From the NCBI GenBank assembly GCA_934700375.1, contig CAKUXT010000137.1, forward strand, positions 1 to 5,553: a stretch of 5,553 nt of DNA, written 5' to 3'. Positions 1 through 5,155 of this stretch are shown here, piece after piece. Numbering within the stretch: the stretch's first letter is position 1; each line of letters opens with the position of its first letter. Under the pieces are notes generated by a model. The model searched no databases, was not told the DNA's origin, and worked only from the letters and a program-made list of their open reading frames with translations. This DNA comes from an uncultured Bacilli bacterium (GTDB lineage Bacteria; Bacillota_I; Bacilli_A; RFN20; CAG-288). The position numbers and the translations under genes are program-made.

Positions 1-344
1 GAATATTCTTTTTCGTATTTGTTTTTTATCGAACATGTCTCTTCTACTGCATCATAGAATGCTTTTTGCATTTCGCGAAGAATGCTTTGCCACTTTTCAA
101 AGCATTCATTAACAATCTTTATCCGCTCTTCTTTAGATAGGCTGAAGTAATCTAGATGATGTTCTTTATAGTAATCATTTTCGAATGAAGGAGGAAATCC
201 TTTGTTTCGTTTGATAAGCTCTTCAAGCATCTTAGGAATGATTTTAAGAAACCAATCATTCATCCAATGGACGTCACGGTCAGAAAAGCCGCGCTTAGCA
301 CGCTGCTTTTCCTCCTTTCTGATTTGTCTATTTCTTCGCGTCAT
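1..344 (-). CDS. Hypothetical phage-type protein, C-terminus beyond the window
   Basis: Reading leftward from the ATG at 344-342 gives 114 open codons that run off the window edge, so the C-terminus is missing. The protein starts MTRRNRQIRKEEKQRAKRGF, a strongly basic tail, then SDRDVHWMNDWFLKIIPKML, later an ETCSIKNKYEKEYS stretch near the edge. From memory, the order RGFSD-x-DV-W ... IP-x-ML ... EETCS-x-KN-x-YE-x-EY recurs in uncharacterised proteins of Firmicutes phages and mobile elements; no function is known to me. It is predicted soluble and helical, with no signal peptide or membrane segment. The start lies 4 nt after the stop of the 145-aa gene, so the two are probably co-transcribed and translationally coupled. 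The purine-rich GAAGAAAAA ahead of the ATG is only a weak SD. The reading frame is well supported and the family resemblance is moderate. Confidence 0.72.
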   Translation of the reverse strand, partial: MTRRNRQIRKEEKQRAKRGFSDRDVHWMNDWFLKIIPKMLEELIKRNKGFPPSFENDYYKEHHLDYFSLSKEERIKIVNECFEKWQSILREMQKAFYDAVEETCSIKNKYEKEY

Positions 345-348
345 ACTT

Positions 349-786
349 TCATTTTTCTTCTACGACAATGAGAAGATTTCCATCATCGTCTAATCTTGAA
401 GATTGGTTGGCGTTTTCAGTATCACAGATTCTTCCTTCGGAATTGACTACATCTTTCCACGGAAGATAGATAGATTCCATATCAAGTCCGCTATCATCAA
501 GATAGGTGATAGAGACGATGTCATTGTAAGCTGTCAATCTTTCAAAATTCGTAAAGTCGTCGACTTTATCCCAGAATTCGATTTTTTTGTCAGCTTCTTT
601 ACAGATGCAGACAGTCATCTTTCTACAACGCCACGTTCTGTCAATGACGTTTTTGCGAACACAGGGCATCAAGCTATCGTTTTCACAGATGCCTTCCAAT
701 TCGAAACGTTCCAGATTATCAACACAGACAGTGACGCGTTGACAGTTTTCTAATTCGAATCTTACATATTTGACATTCAGTTCCAT
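349..786 (-). CDS. Hypothetical 145-aa protein, accessory/phage type
   Basis: The start is well defined: AAGGAG sits 8 nt before the ATG at 786. The protein is soluble and acidic. Its beta-rich N-terminal half begins MELNVKYVRFELENCQRVTV and continues with short alternating hydrophobic strands. A middle part has KKIEFWDKVDDF followed by FERLTAYNDIVSITYLDD, and the hydrophilic tail ends DDDGNLLIVVEEK. The layout (an opening YVRFxLENC strand, a middle RLxxYNDIxSIxY segment and a final DDxGNLxIVxxxK strand) resembles uncharacterised proteins I recall from Firmicutes prophages, but I know no activity for them. It is the first gene after the promoter at 904-932 and lies 4 nt before the partial gene at 1-344, so it heads a small operon. 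There is no transmembrane segment or signal peptide. The gene call is strong and the function unknown. Confidence 0.8.
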   Translation of the reverse strand: MELNVKYVRFELENCQRVTVCVDNLERFELEGICENDSLMPCVRKNVIDRTWRCRKMTVCICKEADKKIEFWDKVDDFTNFERLTAYNDIVSITYLDDSGLDMESIYLPWKDVVNSEGRICDTENANQSSRLDDDGNLLIVVEEK

Positions 787-874
787 TTCATTCTCTCCTT
801 GTTAATGAATCTTTTCTTGAAACACAGCTTCATCTTCTTTTCATATATTGATTGTTTTGAGTGATACGCTTGTT

Positions 875-882
875 TTCACCTC
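875..882 (-). promoter_or_regulatory. Stand-alone Shine-Dalgarno-like element in the 5' leader
   Basis: The minus strand reads GGAGGTGA, an eight-base perfect complement to the 16S rRNA 3' end, about 15 nt from the predicted transcription start. No ATG, GTG or TTG follows at a usable distance, and the real start at 786 is about 90 nt downstream with its own SD. This resembles the mRNA-stabilising SD (STAB-SD) near the 5' end of Bacillus thuringiensis cry3A mRNA, where ribosome binding blocks 5' exonuclease. That role is inferred here. The alternative is a relic of a lost start codon. Confidence 0.4.
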
Positions 883-903
883 CGATTTTTTGATTACGCT
901 TCT

Positions 904-932
904 ATTATAGTGGTGAATCGATCACTCTTTTT
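904..932 (-). promoter_or_regulatory. Predicted promoter for the 145-aa gene operon
   Basis: The minus strand has a perfect TATAAT (909-904). The hexamer 17 nt upstream (AAAAAG, 932-927) is a poor -35, so the promoter may need an activator or depend on the A-rich upstream tract. The spacer contains GTGA-N5-TCAC (913-925), a possible operator between the two hexamers. The start of transcription would be near 897, downstream of the terminator at 963-996, so this is an independent unit. Confidence 0.5.
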
Positions 933-962
933 ATCATTATTATTTTTGTACTTATATGCGTA

Positions 963-996
963 CAAAAAAATCAGTGACGAGTTCTTCATCACCGAT
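963..996 (-). terminator. Intrinsic terminator of the AAA-type/acidic-protein unit
   Basis: On the minus strand an 11-bp stem (ATCGGTGATGA with TCGTCACTGAT, two G-U pairs) closes a 5-nt AGAAC loop. A run of seven T (970-964) follows directly. It lies about 85 nt after the stop codon of the 183-aa gene and before the next promoter, as expected for a Rho-independent terminator. Confidence 0.88.
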
Positions 997-1024
997 TCTT
1001 TCAGTCAATCTTAATTCCTCAGTC

Positions 1025-1059
1025 ATCAAAGCAATAGACTGCCTGTCTATTGCTTTGAT
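1025..1059 (-). repeat. 15-bp perfect hairpin in the 3' untranslated region
   Basis: The arms 1025-1039 and 1045-1059 are exact reverse complements around a 5-nt loop. No T-run follows on either strand, so it is not a canonical terminator. It lies between the stop of the 183-aa gene (1081) and the true terminator (963-996), so it would be transcribed as a stable 3'-UTR hairpin. It could protect the mRNA, act as a processing site, or be a palindromic repeat unit; the sequence does not decide. Confidence 0.6.
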
Positions 1060-1080
1060 AGACATATGCATACGTGTTGT

Positions 1081-1632
1081 TTAAGCAGTCTTCTTCAATG
1101 AAACATCAATATCTATTTTTCTGCTCGTTTTGTTTTCCATTGCCCATGAAGAGATGATCTGATGAGACTTAAAGTAATAGTCTTTGTCTTGATCATCAAA
1201 GATAAAGGCATTGGATCGTAAGTATTCTTCATCAAACTGATCGAAATGAACGATATCGAGTTTGATTTCATCATCTGTTTTGACGATGTCGATCGATAAT
1301 TCGTCATCATAGGGATCTTTATCGGAATAATGGATGTCACCCTTCAATGCTTCGTTTGCATACTTTTTTGAATCTTCTGCATCTCTGTACATAAAAGCAT
1401 ACATAAGCAAAGACATTCTTTTATGGGCGATGATGTCTTCATCATAGAGGTCTCCTTCTTTCTGTTTGTTAAAGAAGAAGATATCCGGATCGAAAATATT
1501 TGCTTCTGTGTTAAACACGTCAGTATTGATACAGATGTGTTGTTTGATTGCAGTTTTCATCATCTTTACTGCTTCAGAGAACATATCGAATTCATATTCT
1601 TCTTTGTTGATTGTTACAGTCCAATTGCTCAT
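1081..1632 (-). CDS. Small acidic protein of 183 aa, partner of the AAA-type protein
   Basis: I chose the ATG at 1632 because AAAGGA lies 8 nt upstream and the paralogous copy at 5135 starts at the same residue with its own SD. An upstream in-frame ATG at 1746 has neither support. The N-terminus MSNWTVTINKEEYEFDMF looks like a two-strand hairpin leading into a helix (SEAVKMMKTAIKQ). The rest is rich in acidic residues (about 40 Asp/Glu against about 23 Lys/Arg), for example YDDELSID, KTDDEIKLD and FDDQDKDY. There is no signal peptide or membrane segment, and I do not recognise the family. The gene follows the AAA-type gene 1873-2676 in the same orientation, and the decayed copy at 5067-5510 keeps that order, which suggests the two products act together. 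In phages and bacteria, small acidic proteins are sometimes DNA mimics or inhibitors; that is only a guess here. Transcription ends at 963-996. Confidence 0.82.
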   Translation of the reverse strand: MSNWTVTINKEEYEFDMFSEAVKMMKTAIKQHICINTDVFNTEANIFDPDIFFFNKQKEGDLYDEDIIAHKRMSLLMYAFMYRDAEDSKKYANEALKGDIHYSDKDPYDDELSIDIVKTDDEIKLDIVHFDQFDEEYLRSNAFIFDDQDKDYYFKSHQIISSWAMENKTSRKIDIDVSLKKTA

Positions 1633-1656
1633 ATGGTTTTTCCTTTCATGTATCAG

Positions 1657-1696
1657 ATCAAAATTCGAATCAGTGTCGAATTTAGAGTTTCTTATT
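1657..1696 (-). repeat. Hairpin repeat copy B (mate of 2808-2848)
   Basis: The perfect arms AAATTCGA (1661-1668) and TCGAATTT (1676-1683) flank a 7-nt loop. On the minus strand the block reads TCTAAATTCGA, a short variable part, then ATTCGAATTTTGA. The block at 2808-2848 has the same order with small changes. Both copies begin directly after a TAA stop codon. There is no T-run, so this is not a clear terminator. It lies just upstream of the SD of the 183-aa gene. Confidence 0.55.
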
Positions 1697-1792
1697 TTAG
1701 CCATGGATTTTATCATTCTTATGTTTATCTTCATAAGTAAGCTCAACAGCTTGTTTTACTTCATCTTTTTCTTCAGGCTCTCTTTCATCCAT
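1697..1792 (-). CDS. Possible 31-aa acidic ORF or gene-tail remnant
   Basis: The ATG at 1792 opens MDEREPEEKDEVKQAVELTY and ends ...HKNDKIHG at TAA 1699-1697. It is hydrophilic and helix-forming, with a coding-like composition, and the frame stays open eight codons upstream of the ATG to a TAG. No good SD precedes the ATG (only AAGAAA), so it may be the C-terminal tail of a gene whose body was lost, not a complete small protein. It lies in the segment that separates the AAA-type gene from its acidic partner in this copy; the decayed copy at 5067-5510 has no such segment. The hairpin repeat B begins immediately after its stop, just as repeat A follows the stop of the 131-aa gene, which supports a genuine gene end. 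I do not recognise the sequence. Confidence 0.3.
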   Translation of the reverse strand: MDEREPEEKDEVKQAVELTYEDKHKNDKIHG

Positions 1793-1872
1793 GGATTTCT
1801 TAAAGCTCTGATAATACTAACTAAATGTCTGAATGAGATAATCCTAATCAAATTCTTTTTGCTTTCTTGTCG

Positions 1873-2676
1873 TCAATCAATTTCCTCAAAAATCTTCTCA
1901 AACATCGCTTTTGTCTTAGCTCCACAAGCCCCCATATTATCTACATGGGACAAAATTTCCTCTTTATCTACACTCTCAGTCATATCAAATAGCATCATAA
2001 AATAAACTGATGAGAAGTGTTCGCCTTTTTCAGATATAAATCTAAAATGAGGAGAGGATAATATCTTCTTGAATAATTCGATTTTTTCTGGAAGTTCGTC
2101 ATCAAATCTATTGACACGTTCATCAAAATACTCTTTGAATTCTTTAACACTTGGAACGACTTTATAAAGTGTGCTGCAGTCTTTCAATTCAGGAATAGGA
2201 TGAGCACCTTCACCATCAAACGTGTCTTCATCATATGCAGTTGCAATAACCAATCCTAATTTATGCAAATCATGGTCAATATTAGAAATAGGATTGTGAT
2301 AGGTTCTATTTTTGAAAATCTCATTAAAAGGCTGATTCACTTCAGGAGGATATAAATTAATAGTTGGAAGATAAAGAATCCTATCACCTTTTGAGAAATC
2401 TTCCATAATATTATCACCAAAACAATATTGAGGTTTACCGTCTTTTAACGCTTCACGTAAAATACCATTCACTTCTTCGTAGAAAGCAGTTGGTCTTAAG
2501 TCCCAATATTTGATTTCAGAAGCATGTTTTTCAAACCATTCTCCAATTATCGCTTTCTTTCCAATTCCATCATCGCCGAAGAAAATCAGATTTTCATTTT
2601 TGATTTTTCCGCTCTTCAGATCAGACAATGTATCATCAAGAACCTTCTTCATCTCATTCAATGTAATTGTTTTCAT
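1873..2676 (-). CDS. MoxR-like AAA-type protein with degenerate ATPase motifs
   Basis: The start at 2676 has GAGGG just upstream and lies 17 nt inside the predicted transcript; an in-frame ATG at 2709 would lie upstream of the likely transcription start. The 267-aa product follows the MoxR/AAA+ plan. A helix (residues 6-22) leads to a P-loop-like FFGDDGIGKK (32-41), where Lys replaces the usual Ser/Thr after GK. Then comes ILYLPTINLYPPEVNQPFNE (100-119), which matches the family's hhhLDEhNRAPPEVxxxLLE but has Pro-Thr in place of the catalytic Asp-Glu. A sensor-1-like ATAY (145-148) has Tyr in place of the usual Asn. HPIPELKDCS (159-168) matches the family's LPxALxDR-F segment but lacks the Arg. 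The C-terminal part is helical. MoxR proteins normally use ATP hydrolysis to remodel partner proteins. This one probably cannot hydrolyse ATP and may be a scaffold or binding subunit. The C-terminal half has a decayed paralogue at 5156-5510. Confidence 0.8.
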   Translation of the reverse strand: MKTITLNEMKKVLDDTLSDLKSGKIKNENLIFFGDDGIGKKAIIGEWFEKHASEIKYWDLRPTAFYEEVNGILREALKDGKPQYCFGDNIMEDFSKGDRILYLPTINLYPPEVNQPFNEIFKNRTYHNPISNIDHDLHKLGLVIATAYDEDTFDGEGAHPIPELKDCSTLYKVVPSVKEFKEYFDERVNRFDDELPEKIELFKKILSSPHFRFISEKGEHFSSVYFMMLFDMTESVDKEEILSHVDNMGACGAKTKAMFEKIFEEID

Positions 2677-2699
2677 AATGCCCTCTTTTTTCTGCTTAA

Positions 2700-2728
2700 A
2701 CAATATCACAAATTAACACGCCTTACAA
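2700..2728 (-). promoter_or_regulatory. Predicted promoter of the AAA-type gene
   Basis: The minus strand has TTGTAA (2728-2723), a 17-nt spacer and TATTGT (2705-2700) preceded by TGA, an extended -10 element. The predicted start near 2693 gives a leader of about 17 nt that includes the GAGGG ribosome-binding site. This independently favours the ATG at 2676. The hexamers match the sigma-A consensus at four of six bases each, so strength is moderate. Confidence 0.5.
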
Positions 2729-2807
2729 TAGTAAAGAAGGACTATCAATATAACCAAATCCACTTTAATCATAAAAAGGAAATGCCACAGTTATAGAAAT
2801 AGTGAGT

Positions 2808-2848
2808 TAAATTCAAAATCCGAATTGATTTTCGAATTTAGACTTATC
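2808..2848 (-). repeat. Hairpin repeat copy A, 3' of the 131-aa gene
   Basis: The arms AAATTCAAAATC (2809-2820) and GATTTTCGAATTT (2827-2839) pair over 12 bp with one bulged C and a 6-nt loop. The block starts right after the TAA of the 131-aa gene. It shares the order TCTAAATTCGA then ATTCG-x-ATTTTGA with the block at 1657-1696. No T-run follows, so termination would be weak, but its position at the end of a transcription unit and before the next promoter fits a 3'-end structure. Confidence 0.55.
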
Positions 2849-3244
2849 TTAATCTTCAAGCGTACATACAAATTCAAGATTGTCTAACTTCTTGAATCCA
2901 CTCTCCTCCCGTTCATCAACGATGTATCCATCACAGAGCAATAAAACATGACTCTTGAATATAACTTCCAAACATCCATATTTATTTGTAACAACCACCA
3001 TATGAGGTATAGAGGCAATAGCATCAATTTCCTCACTGGTAAAAGCCTGACCAATTAAAGTCAGTCCGTTCTTATGTCTTTCTTCACCGGATAAGATACA
3101 AAGGCTGGTACAATCCAAATGATAGCCATTGACTTTATCTTTATTTTCATCCAGCCAACAATCAATAAGGAAATCAGTTATTGGACCACACGCCGCTTGG
3201 TCCACCATAATATTGCCATGATTTTCTAATGATTGATTCATCAT
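2849..3244 (-). CDS. Hypothetical 131-aa cysteine-rich protein
   Basis: The 131-codon frame starts with two adjacent ATGs (3244, 3241) and ends CTLED-TAA. It is a soluble mixed alpha/beta protein with seven cysteines: AACGP near residue 19, IDCW near 29, LDCTSLCILSG around 44-49, then YGCL, LLCDGY and FVCTL. The Cys spacing does not form a zinc-finger pattern I recognise, and the family is unknown to me. The N-terminus is odd. The strong SD (AAAGGAGA) serves an ATG at 3265, eight nt away, which is in the same frame but reaches TAA after five codons. Translation of the 131-aa frame would have to reinitiate three nt after that stop, or else the gene has lost an N-terminal codon to a nonsense change. 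It lies downstream of the WYL-type regulator and a 16-codon ORF in one probable operon, and hairpin 2809-2839 follows it. Confidence 0.68.
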   Translation of the reverse strand: MMNQSLENHGNIMVDQAACGPITDFLIDCWLDENKDKVNGYHLDCTSLCILSGEERHKNGLTLIGQAFTSEEIDAIASIPHMVVVTNKYGCLEVIFKSHVLLLCDGYIVDEREESGFKKLDNLEFVCTLED

Positions 3245-3247
3245 TTC

Positions 3248-3265
3248 TTAAATTTTCGAGATCAT
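3248..3265 (-). other. Five-codon leader ORF or interrupted gene start (MISKI-stop)
   Basis: ATG ATC TCG AAA ATT TAA follows the best SD in the region at ideal spacing. It is in frame with the 131-aa gene, one GAA codon and then ATG ATG after the stop. It is either a start inactivated by a nonsense mutation or a minimal leader peptide with stop-restart coupling. The sequence cannot separate these. Confidence 0.45.
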
Positions 3266-3298
3266 TTTATATTCTCCTTTTCTAAAATGAATTTAAGC

Positions 3299-3349
3299 CT
3301 ATTTAGTCTGATATTTTAAACCAGCAATCTTACCAGTGATCGGACTCAT
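3299..3349 (-). CDS. Possible 16-aa basic microprotein or truncated gene start
   Basis: The ATG at 3349 directly follows the TAA of the WYL-type gene and is preceded by AAAGGAG inside that gene's last codons, with about 9 nt spacing. The peptide is MSPITGKIAGLKYQTK followed by TAG, basic with no acidic residue. The SD position and stop-start adjacency are what a coupled gene in an operon would show. Sixteen residues is very short, so this could equally be the surviving start of a longer gene lost by deletion, with the 131-aa gene joined after it. I do not recognise the sequence, and no second copy occurs in the window. Confidence 0.35.
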   Translation of the reverse strand: MSPITGKIAGLKYQTK

Positions 3350-4696
3350 TTACTCATTCTCCTTTTTAGTAACAGCAGTCAATTGATTCAACACGCTTTT
3401 CATCTTTCCATTAAGAAATTTGAATTTCGGAACAAACTTGAAATAATAGTAGGTTGCTAATTCTTCTTCCATTGTTGTCGGTTTGATGATTTTTATCAAA
3501 TCAGCAACATTGATCTCTCCATCCCCATAAGGATCAGATAAAAGCCATGACTTAAAAGCTTTAGCATCAACAGAAATATTGACTAAACCATCCGTGACCG
3601 GTTCATTCTTTTTCGGCTCATCAGTGACAATAATCCAATTGTCGCCAAGCGAGTCAATGATATCCTGACATGTTTTATCTTTTTCGATGCCTCTTATCAA
3701 ATTTGTTTCCTGATATCTGAATTCCTCGGAAAAGAACGATTCAAAAGATTTTTTCAGAACATCTTTTTTATCAAGTTTGAAATAGAAGGATGCCATGATT
3801 GTATTTCCGCCGCTTGGCAATATTTTGGATTTGATCATATGATCAATGCTTGTATATTTTTCAGCAAGGACAGGACAGACTTTCTTAAATGTCTTATCGA
3901 AATCTCTATGATCATCAAAATCATCATGTAAGACCTCTCTTTTTGAGTCAAACACGATATCGAGATTTTCAATCGGCTCAAACAGATAGTGGTTTTTCAA
4001 AGGCAACGGCTTTGTATTTGTCACATCATCATATTGAGCAATCGGCAAAAGGAAAGCGTAGAGCTTGTTTTTGATTTCTTTGATCATATAGACTCTGTAC
4101 CACAGATAATAATAGGCTTCCTTTTGATTTGCATCATAGACAGGATATCTCGAAATGAACATTTTCCCTTCGCGATACGCTCTTTCGACAAGGCTGATCT
4201 TTTCAATGGCTTTCTTATCCAATTTCTTAACGCCACGGAGCAGGCTCTTATATTCGAGTTCAATCGTATTCTTGTTTTCTTCACTGGTTGAAAAAGCACT
4301 CAAAACACGTTCTTTCAAAAAAGATACATCCTCATCCTTGGTGTATTTGTCATTAGTGATAGCAGCTAAGATTTTTGCTGTTTGTTGTTCATCTACACCA
4401 TTTCGTTGCTCGACATAGTATTTGCCAGAATCAGTCTTTTCCAAGACAAAAGGAAGCTTCTCAGGGTAAGAATCACTGATTTCATCCAATAGCTTCAGAC
4501 ATTTGCTAATTCTTTGTCTTCTGACCTGATTTCCTTTTTCAGCATTCTTATCATATTTCAAACCGAATTCTTTTGCATGCTCACAAATATCAATTTGTGT
4601 TGCTGGATGATTTTCATCCGTGTAATGCAAAAGATAGTCCAACGTCAAAAGCATTTCAACTTGATGTATATCAACGGATTTGAATTTAGTTGTCAT
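3350..4696 (-). CDS. WYL-type transcriptional regulator, divergent
   Basis: AGGAGG lies 7 nt before the ATG at 4696 (4 nt before the ATG at 4699), so I start at 4696 (448 aa) and reject the upstream ATG at 4777, which lacks an SD. Residues about 10-100 look like the winged helix of WYL regulators: VEMLLTLDYLLHYTDENHPA, a second helix pair, QVRRQRISKCLKLLDEI as a likely recognition region, and the wing ending KYYVEQRNG. A linker follows (101-160), then a WYL-like fold around 165-235 with ISRYPVYD and YRVYMIKEIKNKLYAFLLPI; the literal Trp-Tyr-Leu triad is not intact. The long C-terminus ends in a WCX-like part (about 372-430, ISVDAKAFKSWLLSDPYGDG). WYL proteins are usually cytoplasmic DNA-binding regulators that sense nucleic-acid or nucleotide ligands through the WYL domain, and many control phage-defence islands. 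The promoter at 4854-4882 and nearby inverted repeats would suit self-regulation. Confidence 0.65.
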   Translation of the reverse strand: MTTKFKSVDIHQVEMLLTLDYLLHYTDENHPATQIDICEHAKEFGLKYDKNAEKGNQVRRQRISKCLKLLDEISDSYPEKLPFVLEKTDSGKYYVEQRNGVDEQQTAKILAAITNDKYTKDEDVSFLKERVLSAFSTSEENKNTIELEYKSLLRGVKKLDKKAIEKISLVERAYREGKMFISRYPVYDANQKEAYYYLWYRVYMIKEIKNKLYAFLLPIAQYDDVTNTKPLPLKNHYLFEPIENLDIVFDSKREVLHDDFDDHRDFDKTFKKVCPVLAEKYTSIDHMIKSKILPSGGNTIMASFYFKLDKKDVLKKSFESFFSEEFRYQETNLIRGIEKDKTCQDIIDSLGDNWIIVTDEPKKNEPVTDGLVNISVDAKAFKSWLLSDPYGDGEINVADLIKIIKPTTMEEELATYYYFKFVPKFKFLNGKMKSVLNQLTAVTKKENE

Positions 4697-4769
4697 CATC
4701 TTTCCTCCTGCTAACATTTTAACTGCTAAACACAATGACTGACCGATATTTTCAATCGTGTCTTGAATT

Positions 4770-4799
4770 CCGCACATAAAGCAAAATTCTCATATGCGG
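4770..4799 (-). repeat. Leader hairpin upstream of the WYL-type gene
   Basis: CCGCA at 4770-4774 pairs with TGCGG at 4795-4799 and the stem extends to about nine pairs with G-U wobbles, closing a loop of about 12 nt. It lies in the roughly 150-nt leader between the predicted start of transcription and the regulator's ATG. It might act as an operator or an RNA control element. No riboswitch class is recognisable. Confidence 0.35.
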
Positions 4800-4853
4800 T
4801 CTTTCTTTTGTGAATGTGGCGTAAAACACAATTTAGCGATTAGTATTTTTATT

Positions 4854-4882
4854 ATTATCTCAAGATGCAAAAGATATTCCAA
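4854..4882 (-). promoter_or_regulatory. Predicted promoter of the WYL-type regulator operon
   Basis: The minus strand has TTGGAA (4882-4877), a 17-nt spacer and GATAAT (4859-4854) preceded by TGA, an extended -10. This is the best sigma-A-like promoter in the window. Transcription would start near 4847, giving a leader of about 150 nt. Confidence 0.58.
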
Positions 4883-4913
4883 CCTATTTATCAAATCTAG
4901 ATGTTTGCCAATA

Positions 4914-4933
4914 TACAAAACTCTTGTTTTGTA
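4914..4933. repeat. Perfect inverted repeat upstream of the regulator promoter
   Basis: TACAAAAC (4914-4921) and GTTTTGTA (4926-4933) are exact reverse complements around TCTT. The element lies about 30 bp upstream of the -35 hexamer and has no T-run on the minus strand. It could be a binding site for the WYL-type regulator or another dimeric protein. A weak 3' structure for the decayed unit upstream is the alternative. Confidence 0.42.
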
Positions 4934-5066
4934 AAAATCAGCATCCACGAGTTATCACAATCATCTCAAAAATCTTTTTTAGGAGAGTTGTCAACGTTTT
5001 ATATCTCTGTACAGCAAAGAAATGCTCCATTGAAACATGCAGCTTCTTTTAAAAATCAACGCCTCT
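4934..5066. other. No gene seen; likely decayed DNA
   Basis: All minus-strand frames here are short and have no SD. The stretch begins exactly where the match between the two copies of the small acidic gene ends (5067), and it bears no resemblance to the rest of the intact gene. It is probably eroded or replaced sequence. I see no RNA gene in it. Confidence 0.4.
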
Positions 5067-5135
5067 TTATACTGCTTCAGAGAACATATCGAATTCATAT
5101 TCTTCTTTATTGATCATCACAGTCCAACTGCTCAT
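5067..5135 (-). pseudogene. Truncated copy of the small acidic gene (22 codons)
   Basis: An ATG at 5135 with AAAAGGAGA upstream opens MSSWTVMINKEEYEFDMF and stops at TAA 5069-5067 after SEAV. The first 22 codons match those of the intact gene at 1081-1632 (MSNWTVTINKEEYEFDMF-SEAV) with five base differences in 66, including a 39-nt stretch identical in both (5070-5108 and 1567-1605). Similarity then stops abruptly, and about 160 codons are missing. The leader is also shared: TGATACA, then the SD, then TATATG or CATATG. It follows the decayed AAA-type gene by 20 nt, so it shows the ancestral tight pairing of the two genes. It is a remnant or, less likely, a translated 22-aa peptide. Confidence 0.75.
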
Positions 5136-5155
5136 ATAGCTTCTCCTTTTGTGTA

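Noticed and set aside
403..753. 116-codon plus-strand ORF
   Set aside because: It lies entirely antisense to the well-supported 145-aa gene and has no SD.
1025..1059. Hairpin as an intrinsic terminator
   Set aside because: No T-run follows on either strand; the proper terminator lies at 963-996.
1633..1746. N-terminal extension of the small acidic protein to an ATG at 1746
   Set aside because: There is no SD, it overlaps the hairpin repeat and the 31-codon ORF in another frame, and the paralogue starts at the equivalent of 1632.
1466..2005. 179-codon plus-strand ORF
   Set aside because: It is antisense to two supported minus-strand genes, has a hydrophobic composition typical of reverse reading of A-rich coding DNA, and has no ribosome-binding site.
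2677..2709. Longer start for the AAA-type protein at 2709
   Set aside because: It overlaps the predicted promoter -10 and lacks an SD; the ATG at 2676 has GAGGG at suitable distance.
4697..4777. Longer start for the WYL-type protein at 4777
   Set aside because: No SD precedes it, and it begins inside the leader hairpin; AGGAGG sits before 4696.
4790..4948. 52-codon minus-strand open stretch starting at GTG
   Set aside because: It lacks an SD, spans the regulator promoter and inverted repeat, and has no recognisable protein pattern.
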